Shown here: positions 53,142 through 64,000 of the stretch, piece by piece
Layout of the letters: each line of letters starts with the position of its first letter
Position numbering within the stretch: position 1 is the stretch's first letter
Origin: Pyrrhosoma nymphula
Taxonomy: Eukaryota > Arthropoda > Insecta > Odonata > Coenagrionidae
Reading direction: 5' to 3'
NCBI GenBank assembly: GCA_963573305.1
Contig: OY754336.1
Coordinates: forward strand, 16,280,699 to 16,344,698
Length of the DNA: 64,000 bases
Position numbers and translations under genes: made by a program
Notes under the pieces: model-generated
What the model was told of the DNA's origin: nothing
The model's input: the letters and a program-made list of their open reading frames with translations, nothing else
Database searches by the model: none

Positions 53142-54783
53142 GTTAGTTCCTTTTTTCATCTTTCTAAAAATTGTAAATAATATAATTATCTTTTGCAGCA
53201 AATTGTTTATATGTAGTTATGAATGCATATTGGCAAAAATGAAAGATCTAACAATTTGGACACATTTTTTGGAAACTGGAAATATCCTTAATCAGTTTCT
53301 GGAGATAAAATGGAGGATTATTTTTAACTGCACATTTAAATTGAACCAAATTAACTTAAAATTTGCATTTTTACTCAAAATATTTTAGCATGTGTGAGCC
53401 AGGTTTGAGATGATGCAAATCAAGGTTTATGGAAATAGGTTCAAGTTGGAGGGTGATAAATGTCATTCAGACGGAGTTTAATGTTAGCATTGATCAAATC
53501 CCTTTTATCATGGTTTATTTTATGGTTTATTTCCTGTCTCTTTGACGACAATTGCTTGTGAATTTTTTTCATGCATGTCTTGATTTAAAGCATGTGGAGC
53601 TTGTTATTATGCTTATTGATTTCATGATAATTTTTTTTATATCAAAGGATTATCTTTTTTATTTCTATCCTCAATTGATAAAATGATAGTTATCAATAAT
53701 ATCTTGTTCTAATTTCTATCTGTATTTCATTAGGATGACAGATGCTGCTCTCTACCAAGCATAATGTTGTTCTACTTTGACTTGTCTTTTGATAAATCAT
53801 TATTTTCAGAACCATTTCACATCCAGTAGTTATTTCCTCTTATTTTTTATGTGAATAATGAATACCCATTTCAAGACTCAAATAGGTTGTTTATTGCTCA
53901 GTTGTGAAGTTTTGATAATGTGCTAACGGAGTATGATGGCTTATTGCTGTCCTCTTGTCAGGTTGTATAAAGTTTATTGTCAAGTTGAGATACAATAAGT
54001 TCACTAAAATTTACAATAGTGGAATGACTGAGGATGAGTGTGTAAAAGCTTTATCATAAAATAAATTAAAATTGTTGGTGGATAGCCTCAAGAGCAAAGA
54101 TGATGTCATTGCATAGTTATTTACGATCCAAAATATTGAATTAGCATATTTATTCTTTGCATCCCACCCCATGACTGACTTAAGTAATGATGTTGCTGGA
54201 AACAGTTGCACATTCTGGTGACCTTTGGAGATCAAATACAGGCTTAAAAATTATCACTCCCAGTAATGCCACCCACGCTTAGAGATAGGACAAAAGTACA
54301 TGCTGGACAAAAGGCAGTCCATGCAGCATCTTTTCCATAGTGAGGCAGATACAATAGTCTCTCACCTCTGGTGAGAGTCCATTTACGTGATTGTGTTGCA
54401 TGAAAAACAGTATTGAGGAAAGCAATAGGATAGCAATAATATCACGTCAATCCACTCTCCGTGGAGACATGGAAAGAACTGGAATAACAATGCAAAGGAA
54501 TTCTGGTAATAACTGGCCAGTCATTTGTGGTGGCTGTTGAGTCGAGGCATGTGAGAAATGAGGCCTTTGAGGAAGTAATCAGGTGAAATCCTTTTCAAGC
54601 CAAAGGGATGGGAACAGAAAAAAAGGCATAAGACTGGTGCTCTCAATGTGGAATAGTAGGGGAGAACAATAAGCTGAGTATTACGGCAGCATTCATTGGG
54701 TAAGGGATTTACGAGTGAATCCAGTATAGTGAGTGGCTGAGTAATGATCAGGAAATTAAGGATAGTGAATACGTTTTGAATTT
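53142..54783. other. Esyt2 intron 7, first part, unassigned
   Basis: No gene or recognisable element. Confidence 0.4.
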
Positions 54784-55125
54784 CCAATTGATGTGGTTGC
54801 ACAAATGATGTGGTACACTGTCACGTCCATAGGTGTAAAGTTTATCCTCTGTGACAGGGGCATATTGTGCATGGCCGCGTCTCCTGTGCTACAATGTGGA
54901 CTGGAGACGAGAATAACTAGTTCATAATAACCCCCGCTGACATTCACTGTGAATTAAGATGGTGGTGTAACTGGCTAACACACCTGATCTGCAATTGTGA
55001 GATCCGAGTTTGAATCCCGGTCAAGTCAAAGGATTATTTCATGGTGAATTTCACCATCTTTGGTGTATATCTTCGCACCTGTGCATGTGACTGCTTACCA
55101 CATCATTTGTGCAATTGCAATAATG
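54784..55125. repeat. Inverted repeat enclosing a tRNA-like SINE piece
   Basis: Arms at 54784-54840 and 55068-55123 share GCACAAATGATGTGGTA and AGGTG. Between them, near 54957-55025, GGTGGTGTAACTGGCTAACA and GAGTTTGAATCCCGGTCAAG resemble a diverged head of the SINE family at 40.1 kb. Confidence 0.6.
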
Positions 55126-58100
55126 GGAAAAATTGCCCGTGTACGTATTCGTCAAACCAGCTGGAGAGGTTAAAGTTAATCGGGATGATAAAAATGATTT
55201 GGCATGCTTATGCTTCTGTAATAGGTGGGAAGTCATGCACTCTTTAAATATCATTTGTTGATTTTATTTGGAAATGGGATGCGTGGAATGTTAGTAATTA
55301 ATTACATTGTCAGGAAACAAGTAGGTTGCCATGGTATGACTTAGCTATGTAGTTCGAATGCAGGTAGTTAATGACAGTGAATATAATCATGGCAGAATGT
55401 TAAGAATTGAGAATAGGGTTAAGGTGGGACAAATTAAGGTCTAATCGCAAAAATAATTGGTTTAAAAATATATTTTTGTCAACAAATATATTTCTAATCA
55501 TAGAAATTTCCATGATCTTGATAACCTTTGCTTAAGTTTTAAACTTACTAAGTTAGTGACATTAGTTGATGACTTATTAGGGGATGAATGGAAATCAAAA
55601 ATCCTAATTTTTTTGCCAGATTCCAACAGGGCATAACTAGAAAGTATGATTTCCTATTTATCTCGAAGAAAGTTTTTAGTTTTCCTTTAAAGGGTACAGA
55701 AGATTAATTGGCCATTTCTTGCCTATGCAATTGTTTGAGAGTATAAATTCACATTGACTACTTATCTTGAGTATGATATTTTGTTTAATTTATCGTCAAG
55801 TATAACTGTGATTAAATTGGAAATAAGAGGATATATGCGGAGGCAAATGAACTAACACCAAATTTGGTCATTCCAATTGATGTTCTCCTGCTTGGTTTCC
55901 TCATTTTGGCAAAACTCTGGGAATGCTGCCGTGTGGAATAGAAATAAACGTTAGGTTAGGTACATAAAAATAGGTTGGAAGCAACTACTCTAGAGATGTG
56001 GTATCTAAATTCTTCTTCGGTGTATTTTGTAATAGTATTTTCAGTATAGTAAGATGGTTAATACCCCTTTATCAAATTTTACATTTTAAATATGTACTAT
56101 GAATAAACATTTAATGTATTTTCATCTCTGATATTATGCTATATTCTTGTGTGCCTCCATCAGCCATAGAAATGAAAAAAAATTTAGAAATTATCTTTTA
56201 TCATGGATACTTATAGTTTGCTTTTGGAGTTACCTTTCTCTTTGATGGATCATCTAATCATTAGTTTTGAGGGAGACTTGAAATTTATTTACTTGTAAAA
56301 TTGCAATTGTGTATTTTGCGTTAGATTGGTATCGTGTGCTTTTATATTGCCTGCTTTTTGGTCCTTATTTTGTCAGATTTTGTTATGAAGTGAATATAAA
56401 ATTAGTCTTAATATTAGATAAATGTATACTATTTAATAGTTCTGCTCATAATGTTTGCTCTGTGTTCTATTTCTTCTTAGGAATGCAATATTTTAGTGAA
56501 TGAAATTTCATGTAGGTTAATGATTCTTGTGTAACTTGTTTACCCTTTGTCTCCAAATTTCTGTCATTTCTGAGAGATCAAGTGCTCTATGTTGATTTGA
56601 TGAGAGCTTTCTAGTGAAGAATATGTTTTATTAATACAGGGAATGTGTACTTAAAGGCAGTATTTTAAAAACGTAGTATTTAAATTATTTATCCAAAGTT
56701 GGTTTTTCAGCCAAACTTTTTTTGGGTTAGTTACATAATTAATTTTATCATCATTGTGATGCATGATATGTTATATTGTTGACTTTTGAATGGCATCCTA
56801 TGTATTTGATATTGCACCTTATCTATTTTCTCTATAAACACAAGATATTAATACTCTGTTAACCATTAAATTTATTTGGAATAGTACTTATAAAGTTATT
56901 AATTTTCTAGCTATTATGTTAGGTACTTGAATTTGGGCCATTAGTCATTAATTTAGCTGATCTTTTTAGGAATGAGAAATATTTCCAAACATTCATGTGA
57001 ATGTAATTTGATGCCATGTAATTTGGATTTCCTTTTGTATTTCCTGTTAAGAATGAATGATTGATCCCCATATTATTCATAGGCATATCACAACCCTTAG
57101 CTGCATTGGAGTTTGTTAGGAAGAGCCTTGCTTCTAGGCAGATGAGGCTAAAAATCTGCTGTTAATAGTAGATACTCATTCTCAGTGATCCTTAGCAGTA
57201 GATTGTGGTTATGTGAAAATTTCCATTAAATTTTTAGCATGGGCTGTATACTATATAAGGTGGGTCATAATTCACCCAATTTAGATATGTGAGGCAAAAT
57301 CAGTCCTATATATTTAGTATTGCTATTGAAAGAATTTACTTGGGACATAAAAGTCTTAGAACTAGGACATCAAAATCTTGGAACTAACCCTGGATGAGCC
57401 AACCCAGCAATTTTACATCTTTTACCAGGCAACTTGATTTTATGCAATTAAAATAATATTTTTAAGTCGAAAATTTTCCAGTCAAATCTAAGATCAATTA
57501 GCTTGCTATTTTATTTGCAAGATATTTGATTTTTCACATCACAGAAATATTTGATGTGAAAGAGGAACCAGTTTAATGGGATTGTAATTTTTCAGTGTTT
57601 GGTGTTTTAATGGGCTTGTAGCATTGGGTGTGTTGTATTTTATTTGCTGGGGATGTGTTTTTTGTGTGAATAAAAGTGTGACTAAAACCATTAAATGAGT
57701 GATTTTAAGGTAGAATTTTACTGGTGTGTGTTTAGCCATTGATAATTAACTAAAAGTAAAAGAAAATATAGTTTAGTTTTGATGATTACGTGCAGATTTA
57801 TTTACTTATGGTAGAGTAAAGAATTTTAGATGATCCTTGTATTCTCTCAATTTGCCGTAATGACTATTTCTGTGCAAATTTTTATTTTTATTGCACTAAT
57901 ATATGGTTCAAATGTTTCTAGTTTCCTTCTATTTTACACAAAATGCTGGTGACACAAGTAGGTACATAATATTATTCCAATTACATAGGGCCAATAAAAA
58001 TAGTCTTTCAAGTTTATGTATGTTTATGTAATCATGAACTCTCACTGGGAGAACTGGGAAAGTCAGGAAAGTACCGGTAATTAGAAACTATGTACTAGGA

Positions 58101-58382
58101 AACAAATTGGAAAATTTAATTAGATTCCAAGAAAAGTGATGACTCGGCAAGGTTTAAAGGGATCAAAGCAATAATGCTGTTATTTTCTGAAGTTCCACTT
58201 TGGCAGAAATTTTTATATAATTCTTAAATTTTAGGTCAAAACAGTCTGCAAGCATGCAAAAATGAATTAGTGGCTAAAAAATTGAACATATGGATGATTT
58301 TCTGACTGGGAGAAATCAGGTTGTATTACCACCATAGCTTTCTTCAATACAGACTGGCAGGGTACAGACTTCACCCTGCTGG
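55126..58382. other. Esyt2 intron 7, middle part, unassigned
   Basis: AT-rich intron. The string AAAATAGGTTGGAAGCAACT at 55966 resembles 32667. No gene is supported. Confidence 0.4.
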
Positions 58383-58440
58383 TCCCTGGGTTTGGTGGGG
58401 TAAAATCCTTGCCTGCTAATCTTTGGCCGGAAAAAAATAT
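58383..58440 (+). repeat. Fragment of the GCCGGCCTCGGTGG SINE family
   Basis: GGGTTTGGTGGGGTAAAATC then CTTGCCTGCTAATC parallels the head at 40.47 kb with substitutions. Confidence 0.4.
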
Positions 58441-58599
58441 ACAAATCCTCAGTACAACTAAGACAAGTTTTACTTCATAACTGTTGGTGCATTCCACTGC
58501 TTTTTGGCATTTTCATGATTGCTGCAAAATGCTTCTGACAAAATATTTGTGTTGCCGTAGCTTGGTAACTAAGAAGTTGCGACCCCATGTTCATCAGAC

Positions 58600-58790
58600 A
58601 GAAAGACATCAAATCGCCTGCACTACCACCACCAGAAATATTACAGGTACCTCGTGAATCAACCTGTAAAGGTGAAGTTATTGGTGGCGGCCAGTGCTGA
58701 TGATGCTGCAGGGCAGTGAAACATGTTGACTCAATAAATCAAATTTCTCCAGTGGAATTGTGCCAAGTATTTAATCTTTTTCCAACCTGT
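58600..58790 (+). other. Penelope-like 3' terminus with hammerhead-like core
   Basis: CTGATGA at 58697-58703, a stem of CTGC/GCAG with a short loop, and GAAAC at 58718-58722 form a canonical hammerhead layout. AATAAATC, CAGTGGAATTGTG and TTTTTCC follow, as in other Penelope-like ends. This is the best preserved core in the window. Confidence 0.6.
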
Positions 58791-58856
58791 AAAGATATCG
58801 TTTAACAGGCAACAACTTGCAGTTAAGAAGTTCGTACCGGTGATATCTAGCTTCTT

Positions 58857-58968
58857 TGCATCATCAAGTAAAAATATGGAGGTGATGCTCGGAGATGTCT
58901 TAATCTATGTATGTTCATAGATTAAGACAGATCCTAGCATCACCTCCGTATTTTTACTTGATGATATT
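58857..58968. repeat. Near-perfect 52-bp-arm hairpin
   Basis: Arms 58857-58909 and 58916-58968 share CATCAAGTAAAAATA, GGAGGTGATGCT and CTTAATCTATG; the loop is TATGTT. Few mismatches, so it is young or maintained. Confidence 0.9.
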
Positions 58969-60338
58969 TAAAATTTGTACATATTTAAAACTGTTGGGAA
59001 ACATCTCCATTTTAGCTTGAGGGTTTTTTTGCTTACTTTCTCATGCTGGAAACAGTCTTGCTCATATCTCTCCACACAATGTCATAGACTTAGTATGCAC
59101 TCATTAAACTCCCATAACAAGTTTTAATGAAATGAGTTTTCAGTTGCATTTTTATTTTTCAATTTACAACTAAGTTGCATCCTTTTTTGCAATCAACTTA
59201 GGTTGGTAGTTTGCTATCCTGAGCCACTGAGTGTGTAATACAAACTTTTTTTGTTGCACTTTCATGGTATAACCTTTCAGGGTTTTTTGTTTTTGTTTTT
59301 CTCTAGGCTGTGATATATATTTGTTACCAAGAGTGTTAAAGAAAATTCCATAACTTACTAGAAATGAAATGTCATGTCAGGATACCCCCACTATTTCTAT
59401 ATGGTAGGTCAGATTATATGCTGTTGTTGTTGAGTGGAAAACGCAGAAGATAGAAAAAGAAAATTTAGAACTTGGCTTTTGAGGCTGTATCAGTAACTTA
59501 AGATATTCTTTGCTCAGAACTCACATATAAAATATGCTGCCTCATATATAAAAAAAACATGGGATTGAGGAATTTTTTTTTCTGGCTTGGAAATGTTGCA
59601 TTAAAACTGGAGTGTGGTGCAGTAATCATAGTGATGCTTGTTCATAAATCCACCTTATAAGTTAAATGTAATCAGCTGTGTAGCTTTTTGTAATTTTGAA
59701 TTTTGAGGGAGGTTATATTCTAATGGCATTTCTAACTGAACTTTAGCACTTGTGCTTCATTTTCAATAACCTAAATACAGTAAGGCTTAATACTTAGTTA
59801 TCTTAGTGGCCTTAATCTCACTTTATGCTTCCACTTAATTTTGTTTTTAGGTTTATGATTCTGAGGCGTTGAAGAGTTATAATGATATTTCAGTCAACAT
59901 TTTTTTTACAGAAATGGCTGTAATACCTGTGTTAATTTGGCATATTTGGCATTTTATCAAGCTTATTGATCCTTTATTTATCGAATTACATTTTAAGTTA
60001 ACTTGCCATGAAGGAAGACTTTTTGGTCATAAATAATTTTATAGTTCTTCCATTGAAATGTACAGTTTTCATTTGTTATTTTGATAATTCTCTTTGTTTG
60101 TGTTTTTTATGTGAAGTGCGTCAGTAATGCTTTGAACATTTCTCATATCCCTGTTTATATTTTGTTATGTTATTCATTTCTAATTTTTGTTTTATTGGCT
60201 TGCTTTTGTGTGTCCAGTGCTTCTTGTAAATATGTCTTCAATTTTTTCTAAATTTTTTCCACTGCATTTGCTGTTTCATATGACTATATTTTACCCCCAA
60301 TTTATGCCAACCTGACATGCATCTCTGTAATAAAAAAG
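58969..60338. other. Esyt2 intron 7, last part, unassigned
   Basis: No gene or defined repeat before exon 8. Confidence 0.4.
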
Positions 60339-60427
60339 AGTATTGTCTACGAGGCCATGGGACAGACTTTGGATATCAAGATTTTAGATGAGGATGATGC
60401 TACCAACAAAGATGATTCACTGGGAAG
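60339..60427 (+). CDS. Esyt2: Extended synaptotagmin exon 8: second half of C2A
   Basis: Residues 353-381 and two bases of 382: SIVYEAMGQTLDIKILDEDD, ATNKDDSLG. It carries the second Ca2+ loop (LDEDDATNKDDSLG), with the expected cluster of aspartates. The donor GTGAGA is good. The acceptor AG at 60337-60338 is preceded by TAATAAAAA rather than a pyrimidine tract, and it is chosen because only it keeps phase 0 and the family alignment. The next exon is not found before the window end. Confidence 0.85.
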
Positions 60428-60784
60428 GTGAGACTGAGGTTTTAAGGCATTAGTGATACATGCCTGTTATCATTGTTGCCATTAATGGTTCCCAGCTATT
60501 TTCTTGTGCTAAAAAAATTCTACTGAGTATTTATACTGTGAAAGCCCAAATTTCACTTTTGAAACTATTTTAGAGAAGTTTGAACGTCATTTCAACATTT
60601 TTCTCTAATTAAATATTTGTTTTGATTCAAATTACTCTCAAGTAATGCCAAAATTTAGTCAAGTAACTTTGTTTGGACACTGAAATGGAGGAAAACTGAC
60701 TGAAACGAAGTTTTTTTTAAATCTAAGGTAGGTAGTATGTTAGAAAGGGTATTAGGCCTAACTTAGTGAAATTGACTTACATTT

Positions 60785-60845
60785 GGCCAATGACATGCCA
60801 TGATGGAATCGCTGGTCCCCGAAAAGTCACCGAAGTTGAGCATCT
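60785..60845 (+). repeat. 5S rRNA-like fragment
   Basis: CATGCCATGATGGAATCGCT, GGTCCCCG and GTCACCGAAGTTGAGCATC follow the order of the 5S head (CCATACCACG, GGTTCTCG, TCACCGAAGTTAAGCAAC) with many changes. It is a relic and not a gene. Confidence 0.45.
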
Positions 60846-60979
60846 AGTTGAAGGAAGGTCGGAAGCTATTAAACTCTTTGTGGAATATTACAAAGTTAAA
60901 CCATTTCTAAATTATAGTAAATTTTTATAGGTCACTAAGAGTGATCCGAATTAGTACGAAAAAGCATTTAACCAATGCG

Positions 60980-61115
60980 ATCCAAAACTAAACTTATGGA
61001 TAATTTTGTGCCTCTCCATGTCCGGCACTTTACCATAACGGATAGTTTTGTGCCTCCCAGGTCCGGCACAAAACATAAAGCTCTGTCAGATCGGATCACA
61101 TCCCTGGTTGTTACC
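60980..61115 (-). repeat. End of the foldback MITE found at 20.85 kb
   Basis: GTGCCTCCCAGGTCCGGCAC and a weaker copy repeat the ~40-bp satellite, and TCGGATCACATCCCTGGTT is the terminal repeat. The other end is not located. Confidence 0.65.
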
Positions 61116-61357
61116 CCTGTCTGCAAGTAGCAGACTGTATGTGTGAATTGGCCTTAGCCGTTGAAGCTTGATAAACTAAAATGCTACTACTATACTTGAC
61201 TTACATTCTTTTAGAATAAAGTCTTTTTCAAAATGTTTACACAAACTTATTCACAACTGAAATGAACTAAGAGAGTATGACACTTAAGAGTTCTTATATT
61301 TTCTTTTTAAGGTAAAAAGGGTTACTCTTCAATAAGCAAGAAGTCAATTAAGTTGCA

Positions 61358-61567
61358 AAGGTTCCTGCATTTATTGGGTATTCACCACATTGGTTTTATT
61401 GGCTAAAAATGGTTTTGCTCATGTTCCAACTGATGAATGGTCCACTTCGACCTGAAGATGCCATCTTGATCTCCAATTTGACCTGAAGATGTCCGTTGGA
61501 ACATGGGAAAAACTTCTATCAGAAAATACAATGCATGTGGTGGCTCCCCAAAAATGCAGAAATCCTT
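61358..61567. repeat. Palindrome with CTGAAGATG modules
   Basis: Arms of about 73 bp pair from CTGCATTTATTGGG and CACCACAT inward. The centre has GACCTGAAGATG twice (61452 and 61488), with a degraded GGAAAAAC where GAAAC should be. Confidence 0.75.
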
Positions 61568-63218
61568 GTGAAAGAGTAACCTCTTTTTTTAGTCATAAAA
61601 GTTTCTGGAAATTAGTTTGTGATTAAACGGCCATATTTCTTCAAGTTTAAATCAAGAAATTTCTAGCTTTTTTTGCAGATGGAAATCTGCATTTAACATG
61701 CTGTTGAGTCACTAAATTAGGTTTCTTTTTCGGAATCATTACTTCATCATATGGCCATCATTTAACTATACATACTTCTCTCTTTTATGCATAAGATAGG
61801 AATAATTCTCATTGAGAATACATCAAATTTATGTATTCATGTCCACTCTGCATTTTGCATTATTGCCTGTCAATGTCAGATACTCTTGATGCACCCTTTT
61901 TGCAATAAAAATCTATTCCATTTGGCCAATGGAATTGTGAAGATAACAAAAGAATTGATAAATTCTTAGGTTTCCTACAAGTGACGTTTGGGCCAAAAGT
62001 CTCCATACATACATGTATACCATTGGAGGGCACCCATTGAAATTCCATTCCAATTATTGAACATGATGCATAGTATACAAAATCCAATTTACTTTTGAAA
62101 ACATGCAAGTAGATATCAAACAACTCGGAAGACCCAGAGTGATTATTAAATCAACCACAGTGAAAAATTTTCCATTCTCTATTTTAGGGGAATATGAAAA
62201 ATTCTTTTCAATATCTAAATGTGCACATCATGCAATAAAATTTCCAGCTTCGTCCCCCTCTATTTACTGACAACCGTAGTGGACATTACATCCCAATTGA
62301 GTTTATGACGTACATATTGATTTTTGTTTCTATCTGGGAGCATGTTTACAGTTGGGTCCACTTAAATTTAATGACACGTGTTCTAACTGTGATTTGGAAT
62401 GAAACTCCCTGTGATGAAGTTTAAAAACTTTCCCATCAGCCTCGATGATACTATCCTGAGCTTTGAAGACAACCCTGGCCTGAACCACTTCACTGCTTTA
62501 GAGTAAAATTTAAATATTTAGGTACTGCTGAAGCAACACAATTAATGGCTGCTACCTGTTTTGGCATTAGCAGGTGAACATAATTTGCTCATATTTTATC
62601 AACCGTCTGGTTGTTTTCAGTGAATGACATGCTTTATGACTCACTATTTCTAATGTGAAATCTTAGCTAAAAAGTTACATAAAACAAATAACTGCCTAAA
62701 ATGTCCCTTTAAGCATGTATTAAATTTATTCCCCTATCTACCCATATTGACACAGTAGTTGCTTATTGCCCTTTGGTGTTAAAAGTTCTATTGAATTGCA
62801 ACACCATTACATAATATAATTTCAGTGGTAGTGTACGCTTGCTGTAGATCATCCTGCTAGTGTCTATCATGTTCAGAGATTAAGGTGAAAATCACCACCT
62901 CAAAGTTCTTACTGCAAATCTCAAATTGTTCATATAGCCTGAACTTTAAATGCTGCAGGCATGAATATTCATTTCAAATCAATACTCAGGTTCCCATGGA
63001 AATTGTTATTATTGAAATGAGAGAAAAAGGATGATTTTGAAGTTGAAAATGCTTTTGTGTTGGCAAAAACAAAGTGTATGAGAAAATTAAATGAAAAAAT
63101 CAATAACTGCATTCTTTGAGCTGTCAATTGATGATAAGTTGATTGAAAAATGAAATTTGATGATAATTTTCATCCAATATCTTGAGTGTATGTAATTGTA
63201 AAATGCAAAGGATATCAG
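61568..63218. other. Esyt2 intron 8, unassigned
   Basis: No further C2A exon can be read here. Nothing else supported. Confidence 0.4.
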
Positions 63219-63391
63219 GGTTCCAGGTTTCGCTGCGTTGGGTTACCTGGATGGTGATAACGTTTTGTAGCCAATGCGGGCCACATCTTCAGACCAAGTC
63301 CAAATGCCAACTGGTGGTAATCGGACCTAACGGTGGTGGCTACAGAACGTTATCACCATCCAGGTAACCCAACACAGCAAAGCCCAGAAAC
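63219..63391. repeat. Palindrome with CTGAAGATG module
   Basis: Arms of about 60 bp share TGGGTTACCTGGATGGTGAT, AACGTT and GTAGCCA. The left half on the minus strand reads CTGAAGATGTGGCCCGCATT, then GGCTACAAAACGTTATC, a degraded relative of the other modules. Confidence 0.75.
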
Positions 63392-64000
63392 TGCCTGCAC
63401 TACAGTGTTGCAAAAGCCAGAAGCAGAAACTCAAAAAATAGGCAACTTATTGAAGTTCATGTTGCAAAAAATTCCAAAGAATCACTGATATCTTCTCCTT
63501 CTCATCTAGCTCCACTATGCTTATTGTCATCACCAGATTTAAGCATTCTAACTGGATTCAAATGCACACTTAGGAGTTAAAATTCAATTTTATGCTGAAA
63601 GCATACATCAAATGACCCCCTTTCCTTGTTATATGTATCAATTTTCCTCCAGCACTGCCGTCATGCTAACACCTTAGGTGAAATAGTGAAAGCTATGCAT
63701 ATTGCAGAAAATGAATACATATATGTACATATCCTCAATCAAGATTACAACAATGTCATAACTACACACTTCATCGTGCAACATTTAGATTTTCTTAACA
63801 GTTGATGCAAATAGCATTTGTATATGATGTGACCAAGGTTTTAAACCATTGTTGTTTTTGTGAATTATATGTGAATAGTTTATAGTTTGTTGCAAGATTC
63901 AGCAGTCCCGAAAAATTATAATATCCAGGGTTTTATTTCTGGGAAAAAAGGTGGTGGAACTCAGTTGTCCATAAGAGTTACGAGAAAACCCAAATGACCT
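63392..64000. other. Esyt2 intron 8, unassigned to window end
   Basis: No feature recognised. Confidence 0.4.

Larger units (their letters stand above)
42249..60427 (+). other. Esyt2: Extended synaptotagmin gene, 5' part
   Basis: Eight coding exons, all with GT-AG borders and correct phase, give the first 381 residues of an extended synaptotagmin. E-Syts are endoplasmic reticulum proteins that tether ER to plasma membrane; the SMP domain carries glycerolipids and the C2 domains bind Ca2+ and acidic lipids. Visible parts in order are an N-terminal membrane hairpin (about residues 14-60), the SMP domain (about 95-285) and C2A (from about 295). The later C2 domains lie beyond the window. The proposed transcription start is the A at 42249 within the arthropod initiator TCAGTT (42247-42252), leaving a 67-base 5' UTR with a tiny upstream frame (42254-42277). 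Introns are 310, 3574, 116, 83, 2140, 3547 and 7197 bases; the long ones are full of transposons. It is the only intact host gene seen. Naming it Esyt2 follows the single insect orthologue. Confidence 0.95.

Noticed and set aside
52983..53388. Reading frame running past the exon 7 donor
   Set aside because: After GTTAGT the residues lose C2 similarity at once; the exon ends at 53141.
60428..64000. Next C2A exon of Esyt2
   Set aside because: I looked for the ATIDL/WLPL/HL-L-W blocks that should follow and found none before the window end.
1..64000. CRISPR arrays, bacterial operons, viral genes or replication origins
   Set aside because: No regularly spaced direct repeats with unique spacers and no viral or prokaryotic gene signatures were seen. 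Spliced exons and transposons show nuclear arthropod DNA.

Overview
This window looks like a stretch of arthropod, most probably insect, genomic DNA. It is AT-rich and intron-rich. It holds one clear host gene and about 40 kb of old, nested transposable elements. The species cannot be named from the sequence. The evidence for an insect is the E-Syt-type gene with short GT-AG exons, together with a mix of Merlin, mariner, hAT and PIF/Harbinger-type elements, a copia remnant, Penelope-like (PLE) ends, several non-LTR lineages, and tRNA- and 5S-derived SINEs.

Layout. 0-13.4 kb: LINE and PLE remnants, a copia gag-protease fragment with its primer binding site, a 3' LINE fragment with only two stops (5.85-6.95 kb), a decayed Merlin element with matching terminal inverted repeats (7.56-8.70 kb), and several short inverted-repeat elements. 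13.7-23.9 kb: a PLE-like palindrome, a triple-nested element (14.97-16.98 kb), an RTE-like LINE tail, a mariner split by a foldback MITE, and another RTE-like LINE. 24.9-29.7 kb: a 4.8 kb imperfect palindrome carrying broken, inverted copies of a protein with a PIN-like acidic signature, invaded by a solo LTR. 30-42 kb: 5S-like, SINE, LINE and MITE remnants, and a 1.68 kb satellite-bearing element.

42.2-60.4 kb: the 5' eight coding exons of an extended synaptotagmin (Esyt2) on the + strand. They encode the N-terminal membrane hairpin, the whole SMP lipid-transfer domain and most of C2A; the rest lies beyond the window. Its introns contain LINEs, an hAT MITE with an exact 8-bp target duplication, a 5S-derived SINE with a 13-bp target duplication, and several palindromes.

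Two themes deserve attention. First, the palindromic PIN-like gene copies: the arms are nearly identical and the two ends of each arm look like microhomology joints. Second, at several loci short inverted repeats pair two copies of a module that resembles the hammerhead-ribozyme end of PLEs. All functional calls come from reading the sequence; no database search was run.
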